Assembly (NCBI GenBank): GCA_905250125.1
Contig: CAJNOL010000043.1
Location: forward strand, 186,001-250,000
DNA length: 64,000 bases
Direction: 5' to 3'
Source of the DNA: Rotaria sordida
Taxonomy: Eukaryota; Rotifera; Eurotatoria; Philodinida; Philodinidae
Below the pieces are notes generated by a model, which was not told the origin of the DNA, ran no database searches, and saw nothing but the letters and a program-made list of their open reading frames with translations. The position numbers and the translations under genes were made by a program. Positions 1 to 16,671 of the stretch are shown here, one piece after another; position 1 is the first letter of the stretch; every line of letters begins with the position of its first letter.

Positions 1-571
1 AAGTACGATTCGACCAGATCCAACGGGCTCTATCTCCCAATGGTCACTAGAGCGATCAACCTAGGTCAAGCAATACGGGCCAGTTGTGTTCGATGCTATC
101 GGTATTAGAAAAACTCGATCATCGGATTTTTTCTTCCAAGTTCATACCATTTGCCCGAATTTTTCAGCGGAAAACTGTCGTCACAAGCGAGAGTGCACTT
201 GATCGATCTCTTCATACTATCGATATATCGAAAATATTAATATTCAATTCTAATGTTTGTTTTCGCCTGTACCTCTTTTGAAATCACAATGGCGAGTAAA
301 GAGTTAATTAAGTTATTATATATATTTTTTTAATTGAAAAATGTGATAATAATAATCGTTGTTTTTTTTTCGATCTATTCGAATATATTTTCAAATTCAA
401 TTTTAAAATCATTATTTAAGTTAAAGATGAATATATACATATATATATATTGATATAACTGTATTTATTTTTCAAATTTCTACTTAACCAATTATATAAA
501 TGAAAGAAGTTAAAATGTTGCGATCAGCAATTTGAAAAAAAGAATAAAAATACTGAGATTATAAATATATA
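1..571. other. Window start, 3' flank of the fucose synthase gene
   Basis: Bases 1-290 are clearly less AT-rich than what follows. A frame open from base 1 runs 35 codons to a TAG near base 108, and a second frame at 84-281 could encode 65 residues. Neither resembles a protein I know, and neither has the A/T-ending codon bias of the real genes here. The stretch could be the end of a feature lying outside the window or a repeat fragment. Bases 300-570 are plain AT-rich DNA with short TA runs, and hold the 3' UTR of the minus-strand gene that stops at 572. Confidence 0.3.
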
Positions 572-4979
<4,408 letters not shown>

Positions 4980-5858
4980 TTTCAATCTGAAAAATAAAAA
5001 AAAGAAAATTTCTTTCATGCAAATTTTTATAAGAAATACATAATGAATATCATCTAAATTTAATGTACAAATTTAAGCGATTAGATCTTTGTTTACGCAA
5101 AATTTTTATTAATTAATTAGAATAACATGCCTATTATAGGACAAATTCGTTTATACCTTGACGAATACGTCATCAATGAATTTCTATTTATTCATATAAA
5201 ACGATAGAAATAATAAAAAAAACTAACCTTCAAGTCACTATTGATTTTTTAATGATTGAAAAGGTTTATGAAATAAATTATGAATATGAGTTAACATCGA
5301 AATATTTTTCGTATGCTATATGACATATTAATTATCTTTTTAAGTGCCATCTATAGGTCATGCTCTGATAAATTCAATATTCAGTTTAAAAAAAAAGGTG
5401 TATTTTTAGTATTTCTACAGGTCGACGACACCCAAACTTTTTAATGTCCCTTGTCAACTAGACCGATTAGTATATAAGATGTTGTCAATCTATAGCATAA
5501 TGTTTTTTTTATCGGATATTGATTTGAATAAGTAAGTTGTTTATATATGTAAGTTAAGAAAATAAATAAATAATTGGTTTAATATTTTCAATATTTCGAT
5601 AGATGTCGCTTTTATTCATTTTATATTATTGGATGAAAATATACTTCTCTTCATTTGATTAAAATCATCATATTGTAAAAAGACAATATAATTCTTCCTA
5701 TTTGATTAAAACAGAAAAATTTTCATGTTTTCTAATTTAACTATTTTTGAGAATAGTTTCGAATAATGATAAAAGAGAAATGACATTTTTTGTCGTTTTG
5801 TTGTATTCAATGATTCATCTAATTATAGGTTTTTTTTTCTCATTTATTTCTAGATAAA
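4980..5858. promoter_or_regulatory. Shared upstream region of GFUS (-) and TAF9 (+)
   Basis: The two start codons face away from each other 879 bp apart. The interval holds the GFUS 3' splice site (AG 4987-4988) and a candidate donor (5226-5227), a candidate TAF9-side donor (ATAA then GTAAGT at 5532) and the TAF9 acceptor TTTATTTCTAG ending at 5853. The remaining 300 bp or so (5230-5530) should contain a bidirectional promoter. I see no TATA box or other element I would defend. Confidence 0.45.
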
Positions 5859-8699
5859 ATGAGTAATCCATCATCAACAGATGAACAAAATCGTTTACCA
5901 AAAGATGGAATTGTTGTACAAACAATGCTTCAAGAAATGGGTATAACAAATTATGAACCAAAATTAATTCCAATGGTACTTGATTTTATGCATCGTTCGT
6001 AAAAATTGAAATAAATATTTAATTGTTATTTAATTCATCTTTCATTTTTTTTTTGTAGAATATACAACAGATGTTTTAGAAGAAGCAAAATTATATTCAA
6101 TACATGCTGGAAGAAAACAAGTTGAACTTGAAGATATTAAATTAGCTTGTCAAAATTGGGCCGAAGAACATTCAACAATGCCATCAAAAGATGTAAACAT
6201 TAAGGATGAGAAAGAAAATTCTCCCTATAATATGTCTTCAACGAAAGTGACGCTTTGTATCATGGATTATACGATAACATAGATAGATATCGAACATTTT
6301 CAATGTTAATAAAAAAAATCATTATTGTTGGAACAGGAGTCACTTCCACGTAAAACACTGGCTAGTATATTTAGATTTTGATTATTAGAAATTAGTTTTT
6401 ATTGAAGAAAGAGTATGATTTTCGAAATCAGCATGCAAAAGCACATTGAAAAATATACAGTGAAAACATTCCTATAGTGGACGCTTCGGACTTTTCAAAA
6501 ATGTTCACTATAGGTAGGTAATGTGTTTTTCAATAAAGTAGACATGTTTCTAAGCATTGTGAGTATTAGTGAATACGATAATCATATAGAGCACGTTATT
6601 ACTTTTTTTTTTTGTGTTTGAAAATAGAAAAATCAACAATTGTCAAAATAATCTTTGATAGACCTTTATTTCGTCACTTTCGAATACGGATAAATGTCTG
6701 CTAGTTGTGATTCAAGATCAGAGATGAGAGTGTGTAGATGATACTGTTGAGTAGACGCAAAAAGCCCAAACTGATAAACCATAACCGTTTTGATTGTTTT
6801 TAATTAGTGCAATCTTTTGTTCCAAAGTCAACGCTCGTCGATTAGACAAAATGATCTCTTTCTCTTCATAGTAGTGACGCAAATGTTTCAATGTGATTAT
6901 GTATATCTGTCTCGTCTATTCAACACAAAGGACGTTTTCTTTTTCTATCAGTAAAAGAGAGTCATTACTTTGAATGATTAATGATAGTCATCGCGACATT
7001 CTCTTTGAATTCATAATTAGTGTTCACTATACAAAGGTTCAATTCCAGCAAAAATTTCTCCGTCGAACTGTGAAGTGTCTAATGTATATTTTTTTATGCT
7101 GATTTTAAAAATCATGCTTATTTATAATATACAAACTAACTATTGATAATCAAAATCTAGAAATACTAGTCTTTGTTTTTGATATTTTACGTGGAGGTGA
7201 TCCTATTCTAAATATAACGAAATTTTTTGTACTGATACTGAAAAGTATAAAGTTTGAGTCAGAAGTTTTGATATCATAATACCATCCATGCTACAAAAAA
7301 TAGATTATATGAAACTACATTGATGATCAAAGATTGACTTTTTAACAATGAATAATTATAAAATTAGAGATTAAACAATCTTTCTAATGCACTAAAAAAT
7401 AACTGATTTTATTTTTATTTTCTAGAGAATATTCAGATAAAGATTTTGTTATTATTCCTGCAACTATGGATGAGTTATCAGTCATATTCTCATATTCTCA
7501 GAACACTCGCAACAAAAAAAGTAGTTAAATCAAAATTACCGAAGGATATAAGCGTCACTTTCCTTGATCAGTTTATAGATTTATTCTATGGAGTAACATA
7601 GTTTTCTTGAATTTGGAGGCTCGTTGAAGATGCGTCTGAGAGTGAAGTCCAATATAGGATGATTAGTTTTCAATGAAACTTTGGATGTATAAGTGCCTAT
7701 CCATCGGATATATTATCTACGAATTACAAAACAACTGGACTCTGTGTTGAAGAAATATAAAAAAATTAATCACTGTCGAAACTTTTGATCTAAATTAGAA
7801 TATTTTTTTTTTATCAAAAGTGCATATAAGTAGGAAATATAAGTTATATACGATGTTAAAATTAGAAGGATTTCTTGTAATTCTGTAAGGAAAAATAAAT
7901 ATTAATTCTAAATTCATGGATTTTTGCATGTTCTAATTTATAACAAAAGTTACGAAAGCAATTATTTTCATATTTCTTCAACGTAGCATCCAATTGTCTT
8001 GTAATTTGGAGATAATATAAAATAATAGATAGATACTCGTACATACAAAGTTTCATTGTAAATCAATCATCATATACTGGACGTTACCCTATAGAACACA
8101 ATTTTCTCGGAAGGTATTGCAAGAGTAGAAGACTTGAAAAGAGCTACTTTTTCCTCTAACATCAAATAAGCAGTTTTTTCAAATCTCATAACTCTTGTTA
8201 GATCTTACTCAATTGAAAAGATATTGTAATATTCGGACATTTAAAGATTTATTTATTTTTTCTTATCATTTAGACTTTAACTGAATTAGCGAAAAATAAA
8301 AATCGAAATCCATTACCTCCAATAAGAAATTTTTCTGGACCACGTTTACCAGCTGATAGATTCTGTTTATTAGCACCTAATTATAAATTAAAAGATACAT
8401 CAAATGAACATTCAACAAATCAAGTATGAATTTATTTTCTTTATTAAAAAAGAAAAACAGTATATATATGTATTTTTTTTTTTTTTTTTTGGAAGACAAC
8501 ACAACAACATGGCACATCTAATAATTCAGCATCTACAACATTTATAACCGATCATTATAATCCATTAACAGGAACAATAACAACAACAACTGCTAGTGGA
8601 AGTTTTGCTTCAAATGATTTATTTGCACCAACGAATTCAACTACAACTAAAAGAAAAATGAATGAATCCGATGATGAAGATGATAATTATGATATGTAG
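5859..8699 (+). CDS. TAF9: Transcription initiation factor TFIID/SAGA subunit 9
   Basis: Histone-fold subunit of TFIID and SAGA-type complexes that pairs with TAF6 in the nucleus. Four coding exons: 5859-5994, 6059-6192, 8274-8423, 8496-8699; 624 nt, 207 residues plus stop. Human TAF9 has 264. The histone fold covers about residues 14-80 (MLQEMGITNYEPKLIPMVLD; VLEEAKLYSIHAGRK; LEDIKLACQ). The TAF9 signature follows: NPLPPIRNFSGPRLPADR and CLLAPNYKLK. The C terminus ends in acidic SDDEDDNYDM, like the Asp-rich tail of animal TAF9. The exon 1 donor GTTCGT at 5995 was chosen because it alone keeps the frame; the neighbouring GTAAAA at 5999 does not. A 3' splice site ends 5 nt upstream of the ATG. 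Intron 2 is 2.1 kb and carries an inverted-repeat element; the other introns are about 65-70 bp. AATAAA signals lie at 8733 and 8743. Confidence 0.93.
6335..7204. repeat. Inverted-repeat (MITE-like) element in TAF9 intron 2
   Basis: Arms 6335-6465 and 7079-7204 are reverse complements with small gaps: AGGAGTCACTTCCACGTAAAA against (reversed) AGGATCACCTCCACGTAAAA, then CTAGTAT..AGATTTTGATTAT, then GTATGATTTTCGAAATCAGCAT against GCATGATTTTTAAAATCAGCAT. The centre has no transposase frame. A shorter internal hairpin pairs CCTATAGTG (6471) with CACTATAGG (6511). An outer pair GAAAGTGACGCTT at about 6244 and 7549 (inverted) may mark a larger host element or be chance. Confidence 0.75.
7426..7528 (+). 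pseudogene. Exon-like fragment within TAF9 intron 2
   Basis: After TTTATTTTCTAG at 7414-7425 a frame of 34 codons stays open to a TAA and has the A/T-ending codon use of genuine exons here (start REYSDKDFVIIPATMDELS). It has no plausible partner exon and would break the TAF9 frame order. It may be a decayed gene piece, an unproductive alternative exon, or chance. No homology recognised. Confidence 0.2.
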
Positions 8700-11600
8700 A
8701 CAAAAATATTTTCATGTTTGTATATTTATTTAAATAAACGACAATAAATATAATTCTAGATAATAGAACAAATCATATTAAAGACTAACATTTTCTAATG
8801 AATTCTTTGTATTAAATTATCGAAAGAAAATAGTAGAAAAAAGTTTAACAACAATATATTTTTGAATTTTTTTTTCTATAATGTTAAGTAGTTAGCTCAA
8901 AATCAGTTAGTAATTTTAATAGTTAATGGAATTTTCTTTTATTGAGATTTCTAAAACATCAGATCCAGTAGTTTTCAGACCTCAGAAGTGATTGTTTAAT
9001 AATGCCATTTTAAAGAAAACAGAATGGGAGCGACACCTTTTTTCAATTTTTGGGATACTTTTAACTTTTTAAGGGAAGATCGTAGAAAATGCGGCAACCC
9101 TTCATTTCGTGCTCTTTAACATGATATTGTTAAAAATAGCTTCTAGGATCTGAAGACGACCGTGTCCAGTTGCCATTGTAGTTCATCTATGAAATCTTGA
9201 TTAAAGAAAACTCCATCGGCTATTAAAATCAGTATCTGGATGTAAGCTAGATGCTTAATATTATAGAAGAAAGCTAAAAATACATTGCTGTTAAACGTTT
9301 TTCCATTACCCTATATGTCCAATATGAAATTTCATTGAGGATACCACAGAAATGTATACAGGACAGTATCGAAAAATCTGTAGAATTTTTCAACAATTAA
9401 TTTCAAGTTTCAGGTTTGACGCTATTGTTGAAATGTTGTATGAAGACATCAAACATTTGAAAATAATAATAGATCAGAAATAAATAGAAGATTGGTACTT
9501 CATGAAAGTAAAACAATTTAATTGTATTTACTCAAAGTCTGTCATATGATAGAATATTCACACAACTTTAGGATTACAGAGTAAATATTAACGTAATCGA
9601 CAATGAATCTGGAATTCAAGATAAAAGTTATGCTTAATATTTGACTACCTACAGCGGTTCCAGAAGAGTCACTGATAAAATAACTTCATAAATGGAATAT
9701 TAGTCTGTCTAATATGCTAATAATGTGGTCTGATCCACCGAGTGTCCATATCTTTATGTCAGGTTGTTTGATTGATTCAATGATCGCCTGATGGAGAAAG
9801 GAAACTAAACGACATATTAAGCGTTGATTCTTTTTTTCTTTGAACACATTATTAAGTAGACTAATGCAATATCAATTCCATGTTATTGTAGTAATAGAAA
9901 AAAACGATGGAATAAACTGATAAAAATTAATGTGTTTTTGACACACCTTGTCCAATAAACATCTACTTTGCTTTGAGCCGTTTCATAACTTCTGAGAAAT
10001 ATTTAATTCATAATAAATATTATTTCAATTTCTCATGAGTCGAATTTTATAATACATATATATTAATTTTGTTCTTGATAGTCCAACGATGACTTCATAG
10101 TGAATAGTATGCTTTGGCATGTATAATTCGCCTCGTTATCGTGAAACTTTTGAAACATATCTAAATCATTAGGGGGCTTCTTCATCGATTTATATCATAT
10201 AGAAATTCTGAAAGACATCTATTGACTGTAGATGGAAGACATTTCGTTTCAAAAAATTCGAATTTATCAATTTTTTGAAAATTATCGAGTTTGTAGACCC
10301 GATATTTCGATGTTGGAGCGATGAAAAAAAATATTCTTGTTACCGTTTAATAACCCATGAAGTTTACTACAAAAAATGTTCTTATCGTTTTCGAATTCGA
10401 TACTTTCTTTATTTTCTGCAATCGTTCTACAAATAGTCACTTCAATAACCAACGAGATGGGACTATAAAGCAAGAAAAACTGGAAAATCTGTTTTTTTGG
10501 AGATTGATTGTGTAGTTCAGGAATGTTTGTGCTAGCAGAGATTAGAGATAGTAGATGGAAGAATATTTTGAAAAAGTTTGGAGGTTGAATTGCTCATTTT
10601 ACGGGACTAGTCGTTTGGATGGCATTAGAAAATTTTTTTCCTCAAAAATTAAACGTAGAAATTAAAAATTATTTGTTACCATTGTATAGAACTTGGCTTG
10701 GAGATTCAGAAAATATATTTGATTTGTCTATCGAACAATTTAATTTTCTTGGTGACATCACGATTTCCAGATTAATTTTTGGGAAATTGATTTTCCAGCT
10801 TCTTTGAGAATTGTAACAAAGTTATCTATATCATTAGATAGACTATGTTTCGAAGTATGTTGATCTACATTTAAATATTGAAAAAGTATGATTTTCATTT
10901 TTAGCCAAATATCTGCTTACATGCGCACTGTGTAAGAGGCGTGAAGAATTTAACTTGAATTAATGTTGACTTGTATGTCGGAAATATTTCACTGATTTCT
11001 TGTCATGCTAAAAACTACTTTTTGTACTAGCTGAATCTTGAAATGTTATTCCCAGTGCATGCTTAGTTTGAGTGTAGCATGACCTTGTGAAGTACTGATA
11101 ATTACATGCTCTTCCTTCTTTGATCAGAATTGATATTTTGAAGACGTTTCTCGTTATAAAATATAAATAAATTAAATCTATGTCAAAATGTATGGGTTAA
11201 TACTCAAATAACAAATAAATTTTATTCATTCGATCAATCGTTCTCATAAGAGTAATCTTAATTTAATAAAACAATTGAAGAACAGATTGACAATATATAG
11301 GACAATAAGAATATAAATAAAAGTATTTTCTTATATAGTTTGATAATAAAATAAATCGGATATAATTTAAATTATGCTAATATTAAAGCTGAAAGATCAT
11401 ATTAACTGTACGAAAGAGAGAATAATAGAATAAATATTTTATTTCATTATCGTTATTCATCGAGGATAATCAGTTAATAAAACAACAAAAAAAAAAAAAA
11501 AAAAAAAAATAGAAGAAAGATTTTCAACATAAGGTGGTATAGTGAGTCAAGTAATCGATAGATATTTTGACATAGAAGTTCATAATAACTTTTGATAAGT

Positions 11601-11861
11601 TTAATTTTCTAGCAAATACACAAATAATTGTATTTAATTAAATTATTGCTTTTGTTTTTCTTCATTATCATAAAACAATTATTATGACTTGATCTTTGAT
11701 ATATCTTCTAACAATGAAATAAAAAAAAAGAAAAGAAGTAAGTCATATGAGTATTGCATAGGATACAAACAAAAATTAAAAATAAAAAAAAAAAGAAAAC
11801 AAGACAAAGAACTGATAATTTCCCCAAAGAATTAACTTGTACCTCTCTACTATTGTTATTA
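8700..11861. other. Intergenic region between TAF9 and the 168-aa orphan gene
   Basis: AT-rich DNA between two convergent genes. It carries one copy of a dispersed repeat (8840-9172) and an A-run near 11485-11508. The 62-codon frame at 10619-10807 begins MALENFFPQKLN, but I cannot link it to a family or to splice partners. The antisense frame at 10282-10473 is likewise unsupported. No convincing gene. Confidence 0.5.
8840..9172 (+). repeat. Dispersed repeat, copy A
   Basis: Bases 8840-8873 and 9045-9172 match, in the same order and orientation, a single block at 19565-19728. Shared landmarks in order: AAGTTTAA.AACAAT, TTTTTAACTT, AAGATCGTAG, TTCATTT, ATTGTTAAAAA, ATAGCTTCT, GTGTC.AGTT. Copy A has about 170 extra bases at 8874-9045. 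No coding capacity; an old interspersed element. Confidence 0.6.
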
Positions 11862-12368
11862 TTATTTATTATTGTTAGAAATTGAACGAAGCCAGTCAAA
11901 TGTTTCCATGCAAACGTCAAACATATCTTGTGCTATACGTCTATTACAATACAGTCCTTCATTGTTGATAAATAAATCAATCAACATAACATTTCTTTGC
12001 CATTGAAGCAATAAATGTTGTGCTGGTTTACATAAGCCACGTTGTTCACGTATATAAGATATAGCAGATGAAAAACTACTAAAACATCTTGATCGTTGAC
12101 TTGCATATAATGCACATAATTGTACACAATTTACAATTAAATTCATAGCACGACGAGCTATATCTGTTGTTTGTTTAATTAATGGTAAACCTTCTTGTTG
12201 CCTATCATTATTCATTGATCTACTACGTTCACTTCTCCACATAGATGCTGGTCTAGCTTTTCGTTCAATACCAACATCAGAACCTAAGGATTGTAATTCA
12301 GCAATGCTTTGTGATAGTACAGAAAAAGCTCGTTCATTTGTAATATCGAAATTTTCACATTTAGCCAT
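11862..12368 (-). CDS. Uncharacterised 168-residue protein
   Basis: An intronless frame with gene-like codon use. ATG at 12368 is preferred over the upstream ATG at 12470 because AATCACAG ends exactly at that ATG and is a good 3' splice site; the upstream codons are then intron or outron. The protein starts MAKCENFDITNERAFSVL. It has no signal peptide or clear membrane span. Arg/Ser-rich residues about 35-55 separate an N-terminal helix (AFSVLSQSIAELQSLG) from a predicted helical C-terminal half with regularly spaced Cys, Leu and Trp (NLIVNCVQLCALYASQR; LLLQWQRNVMLIDLFIN; DVCMETFDWLRS). It ends SNNNK. I do not recognise the family. Compositionally it looks like a small helical cytosolic adaptor, but I assign no function. 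Confidence 0.65.
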   Translation of the reverse strand: MAKCENFDITNERAFSVLSQSIAELQSLGSDVGIERKARPASMWRSERSRSMNNDRQQEGLPLIKQTTDIARRAMNLIVNCVQLCALYASQRSRCFSSFSSAISYIREQRGLCKPAQHLLLQWQRNVMLIDLFINNEGLYCNRRIAQDMFDVCMETFDWLRSISNNNK

Positions 12369-14342
12369 CTGTGATTTAATCTTTGCTTTGTGTGTTTTTT
12401 TTTGTTTCTTAATAAACTTGTAAAAAAAAACAAAGGAATGATCAAGTGTTACGCATGATCGCTCAACCATATTCTTGATATATTAAGTCTCTCAAAAGAA
12501 GAACAAGAAACAGATGTCGGCAATGAAAAATGATTAGGAAAAAAAGGATTTCTGGTTTTCCTTCAATAATAATTTCCTGTGATAAGAATAATATTCTTTT
12601 TTTTTTTTTTGTTTAACGTTTGCTTTGTTACTATTTTATTAATGAATATCTTTACGCACATGGACATTAATATGATGACATTTTCTATTCGGTAAGAATA
12701 CACACACACACATATAGGCAAGCCTAATTATGGCTAAACTAGTATCAATTTGTCATTTTGGTTTCGACACTCTATCATCATTATATGACACGTTTTTTTC
12801 GAATATGAGAGAACTATTGCATCGAGTCATTGTCTAGGCCCATTTTTAGCTTAATCATCATTATTGTTGTCATCAGTCGTTTTTGGACAGTGCATACAGT
12901 AGACGACAACTGAAATTCAATATCCGTTTTATAAATATGGAGCAAAAAAAAAAAACGCTATCCATCGATTTTGAATTGTCGTTTCTTTATATTGAATTGT
13001 TCTGCTTCATATGTTTTTATATAGTTAACAACCACAAAAAATTTGTATTTTAGTTCATTCAACAAACATGGACGACGGAACTATTCAATCTTCCTATACA
13101 CGCTCATTTATGATTACAGAATTTGTATGCTGTATAGTCGCTCGTTTATTTTATGCCGCCGCTTCCAGCAAATCGACGACATAAGAAGGTAATAATCGTC
13201 GATTATAGAAAATCATGCGTACAATCTTTTACATGAAAACTAAATGCACGAAAGAATGTTAATCGATAGTGTCTTTTGAAATATTCAAGATTGCATGAGA
13301 AAAACCAGTCTTTTCATGTAAGTATGTGCGTGTTTAACAACAATATTATTTATATTTTTGCTCGTTTTTCATTTATAAAATAATTCAGCACGTTTGTCAA
13401 ATCTCTTGGGAAAGGTGCGAATGTTCCACCAATAAAGAAAATCAATCGCAGCAATAGCAAAATGATAGAATTCTCTTATAACATACAAAAGAAAAAAAAA
13501 AGAAATGAGGGAAAAAAAATGGGAAACGAACGAACAACAGATAGGCCGTCACAGAGAACGACTTCTATAAACGTTTTGTCCGCTCCCCTGGCTCTCTCTC
13601 TCCCTCTCTCTCTCTCTCTTTCTTCTTCTTCTATGAATGAGTCGATGACTATTTGCGAGAAGAATAGTGTTTGATGAGAACGAACAACAGAAACGAGCAC
13701 AAGAAAAATGAGAGAGAGAGAGAGAGAGAGAAAAGAGAGTCCACGACGCTTGTCTCTTGATAAATGATCATCATTACAGACACATAAACTAAGAGAAAGC
13801 AAGTATGCGTTCACCAGTGTTTTTACTCATGTATATATGTTTTCCGATCAAAAAATTGACCGATTTCAATCATAGAGATCGAGCGGGTGTAACAACAACA
13901 CAAGAGAGAAGCAGAAGAAGAAGAAGAAGAAAAAGAAGAGATCGAGAGATTGAAAAATCATACATACAAATAGTAATAGAATTCTGCCTCGAGCTGAATG
14001 GATGGATCTGTCGAGCGTGCCTACTTGGGTGCACGAGACGGAGAAAATGACAGACAAAATGAAGATAAATACAATCAATATGTGACCAAATAATCTTTAA
14101 AATAAAAAATAAAAACTATAGACGAAAACTATTTTCTCTCTCTCTCTCTCTTGGGTTATCTGTTATACACTTCAGATAAGTGACGAATATATATATATAT
14201 ATATAACAAAGCAGGTAAATAAAAAAAAAGAATAGTTCTATATAAGAAAATAATCAACAACATCTTTATTTATTTTATTAGATGTATTTTGTTTTTTTTT
14301 TTTTAATTCTAGACATATTTTTTTCTTTTTATTATTATATGT
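12369..14342. promoter_or_regulatory. Divergent upstream region with GA/CT microsatellites
   Basis: Lies between the minus-strand orphan and the plus-strand receptor. Simple repeats: (CT)n about 13591-13620, (GA)n about 13710-13732, an AAG-rich run about 13909-13940, (CT)n about 14135-14152 and (TA)n about 14188-14206. Frames on both strands over 13460-14080 (for example 13476-13814) are products of these repeats and I reject them as genes. A 3' splice site TTAATTCTAG ends near 14313, about 30 nt before the receptor ATG. CT/GA tracts also precede two other genes in the window and may be promoter elements. Confidence 0.45.
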
Positions 14343-16461
14343 ATGATCGAAGATCTTTCATATTTAATCTTTAACGATTCGGTCACATTTTATAATTTGA
14401 CCAATTATGATATTCAAGATCCATCACTTACAATATTTTTACCATCATCTATTTCATCTGATTCCTCACATCCATATCCATTACAACTTAATATTGCATT
14501 TGCTATTATTGGTACATTTATATCATTACTTACAATATGTGGTAATATACTTGTACTTGTTTCATTTTTTGTTGATCGACAAATACGTCATCCAACAAAT
14601 TATTTTATATTTTCATTGGCAGTTAGCGATGTTTTAATTGGTTTTATATCAATGCCATTTTTAACATTAGCTATATATAAAAATAAATGGGTGCTTGGAT
14701 CATTTTTATGTGACATTTGGTTATCATTAGATTATACTGTGTGTTTAGCATCTATATATACGGTACTTTTAATAACCGTTGATCGTTTTTGTTCAGTTAA
14801 AATTCCAGCTAAATATCGTAATTGGAGAACAGAAAAACGAATTATTTTTTTGGTGCTTTTAACATGGCTTGTTCCAGCATTTATTTTTTTTGCTTCAACA
14901 ATGGGTTTTCCATTATATAGTAAAAAACCCAATTTAAGTAAAATTGATTTACAATGCGAGTAAGAAAGAAAAGAAAAGAAAAGAAAAATAAATAATATAT
15001 ATTTTTCTTTATCTTAGTGTTCAATGGAATAAAAATGCTTATTTTAATCTAGGTTAGTTAAATAATACATACATATATATATATATAAAATATAAAATTT
15101 CTTTTTTTTTTTTTTTGTTTTCAATTCAGGTCTTACAATTGGTTATTTTTGGGTAACACTTTTAGTAATGTTCACATTATATTTTTTTATTTATCAAGTG
15201 GCAAGTGCACTAGAAAAACGTTCAAAAGAAAATGCTAAAAAAGTTTCTACACTTATTGGAATACCATCATCAACAATGACAAATCTTGTAATAAATATGT
15301 CAAAAAATCATCGAACTTCTCAAGCAGAAGTCATTTCATCATCTTCATCATCAAAAAAAAAAAAAAGAAAACAACAAACATATTCACATCCATCTAAACA
15401 TCCAACAAGTATTGATGATGATCCAGCAAGTTCAATACATAATAATAATAATAATAATCAAAATGGACCTGATGCTACTAATCATTCATCATCAAATGAA
15501 ACAAGTGATGAACATACACCTACAGCTATTGTGGCACCAAATATAACTAATTTACTTGCACTTACTAAAGTTGGTATGGAACCACATAAACAATTAGATG
15601 AAAATCAAACACTTTTACCTAATATACAAAATAAAATTGTAACACCAACGATAAGATCAACTAATCAAAAATCATCTGGAAAAAATTCTAGTAATAATAA
15701 AGCAAGAAAAGCATTACGTACAATAACTGTTATAATGGGAGCATTTGTTCTTTGTTGGACACCGGTTAGTATTTATTTGCAGTCAAAAATAATGATCGCA
15801 AACAAAAAAAAAACAATTCTACTATTCGATTATCACGAAGTGTCTCGTAGGGGTTTCTATAAGATAATATAAAGCAATTAAGCATTAATAATTTCATCAT
15901 CATAGAAAGAAAAAAAAAGAAACTTCATTGACATTCACAAGATCATTATAATGGTCCTAAATGATTTAAACCTTTGAATATGTTTTATACGAAATTGTCT
16001 TCAAGACTATTCATTTAATTATCAACATCTTTCATAGAAGTAATAAATCATTATTTCTGAGATACATATAACTATCTTCAATAGTCTTGTCGTCATACTT
16101 TGTTTTTTTTCCTCTTTTATATACCCTTGAGAAATACATTTTTTATTTTTGTTGATATTCATATAGATGATTTTAATGAGAAAGAAATTAAGTTATTAAA
16201 AATTTTCATTTTTATAGAAATTAAATAAAAAAAAAAAAAAACAATTTGATTTATTTATTTTAGTGGCATATTCATACAATTATTCAAACATTTTGTCAAA
16301 CATGTCGTGAAAGTATTGTGTTTAACACATATCTATTTCATGCTTGTTATTATCTTTGCTACTTAAATAGTCCAATTAATCCACTTTGTTATGCACTTGC
16401 TAATAGACAATTTAAAAAAACTTATACACGTTTATTACGATGCGATTTTCGAAAATTGTAA
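14343..16461 (+). CDS. Muscarinic acetylcholine receptor-like GPCR (GAR type)
   Basis: Seven-helix plasma-membrane receptor of the aminergic class, closest in my reading to invertebrate muscarinic (GAR/mAChR) receptors. Four coding exons: 14343-14959, 15018-15052, 15130-15764, 16264-16461; 1485 nt, 494 residues. The N terminus has N-glycosylation sites (NDS at 11, NLT at 18). TM1 carries GNIL; TM2 SLAVSD; TM3 starts after Cys123 and has the amine-binding Asp130 (LSLDYTVC). The TM3 end reads DRF (147-149), not [13 protein letters not shown] follows, as in GAR receptors. The third loop is very long (about 160 residues) and Ser/Asn-rich, with homopolymer runs, as is usual for muscarinic receptors. 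TM6 has FVLCWTPWHIH; TM7 has [20 protein letters not shown] (NPxxY). It ends in LLRCDFRKL. Ligand is inferred from family; the W-H in place of the vertebrate Y-N after TP resembles invertebrate types. AATAAA at 16590. Confidence 0.88.
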
Positions 16462-16640
16462 TAAGACAAAAAAAAAAACACATGTATCTTTTGTGACTGT
16501 ATTTATGTGTGTGTAAATTATATTTGATTTTATTCTTTAATTTTTAATATTATAGTTTTTCTTTTGTTTTATTATGTATGTGAAATTCGAATAAATTATG
16601 ATTACACATACATTAGAATAATTTTGTTATAGATGTGTAA

Positions 16641-16671
<31 letters not shown>

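Noticed and set aside
10619..10807. 62-codon frame beginning MALENFFPQKLN
   Set aside because: The sequence looks mildly protein-like, but there is no recognisable family, no splice partner and no transcript signal; not enough to call a gene.
13460..14080. Overlapping open frames on both strands (70-112 codons)
   Set aside because: They are translations of (CT)n, (GA)n and (AAG)n tracts, giving Leu/Ser and Arg/Glu runs, with no family similarity and frames open on both strands at once.
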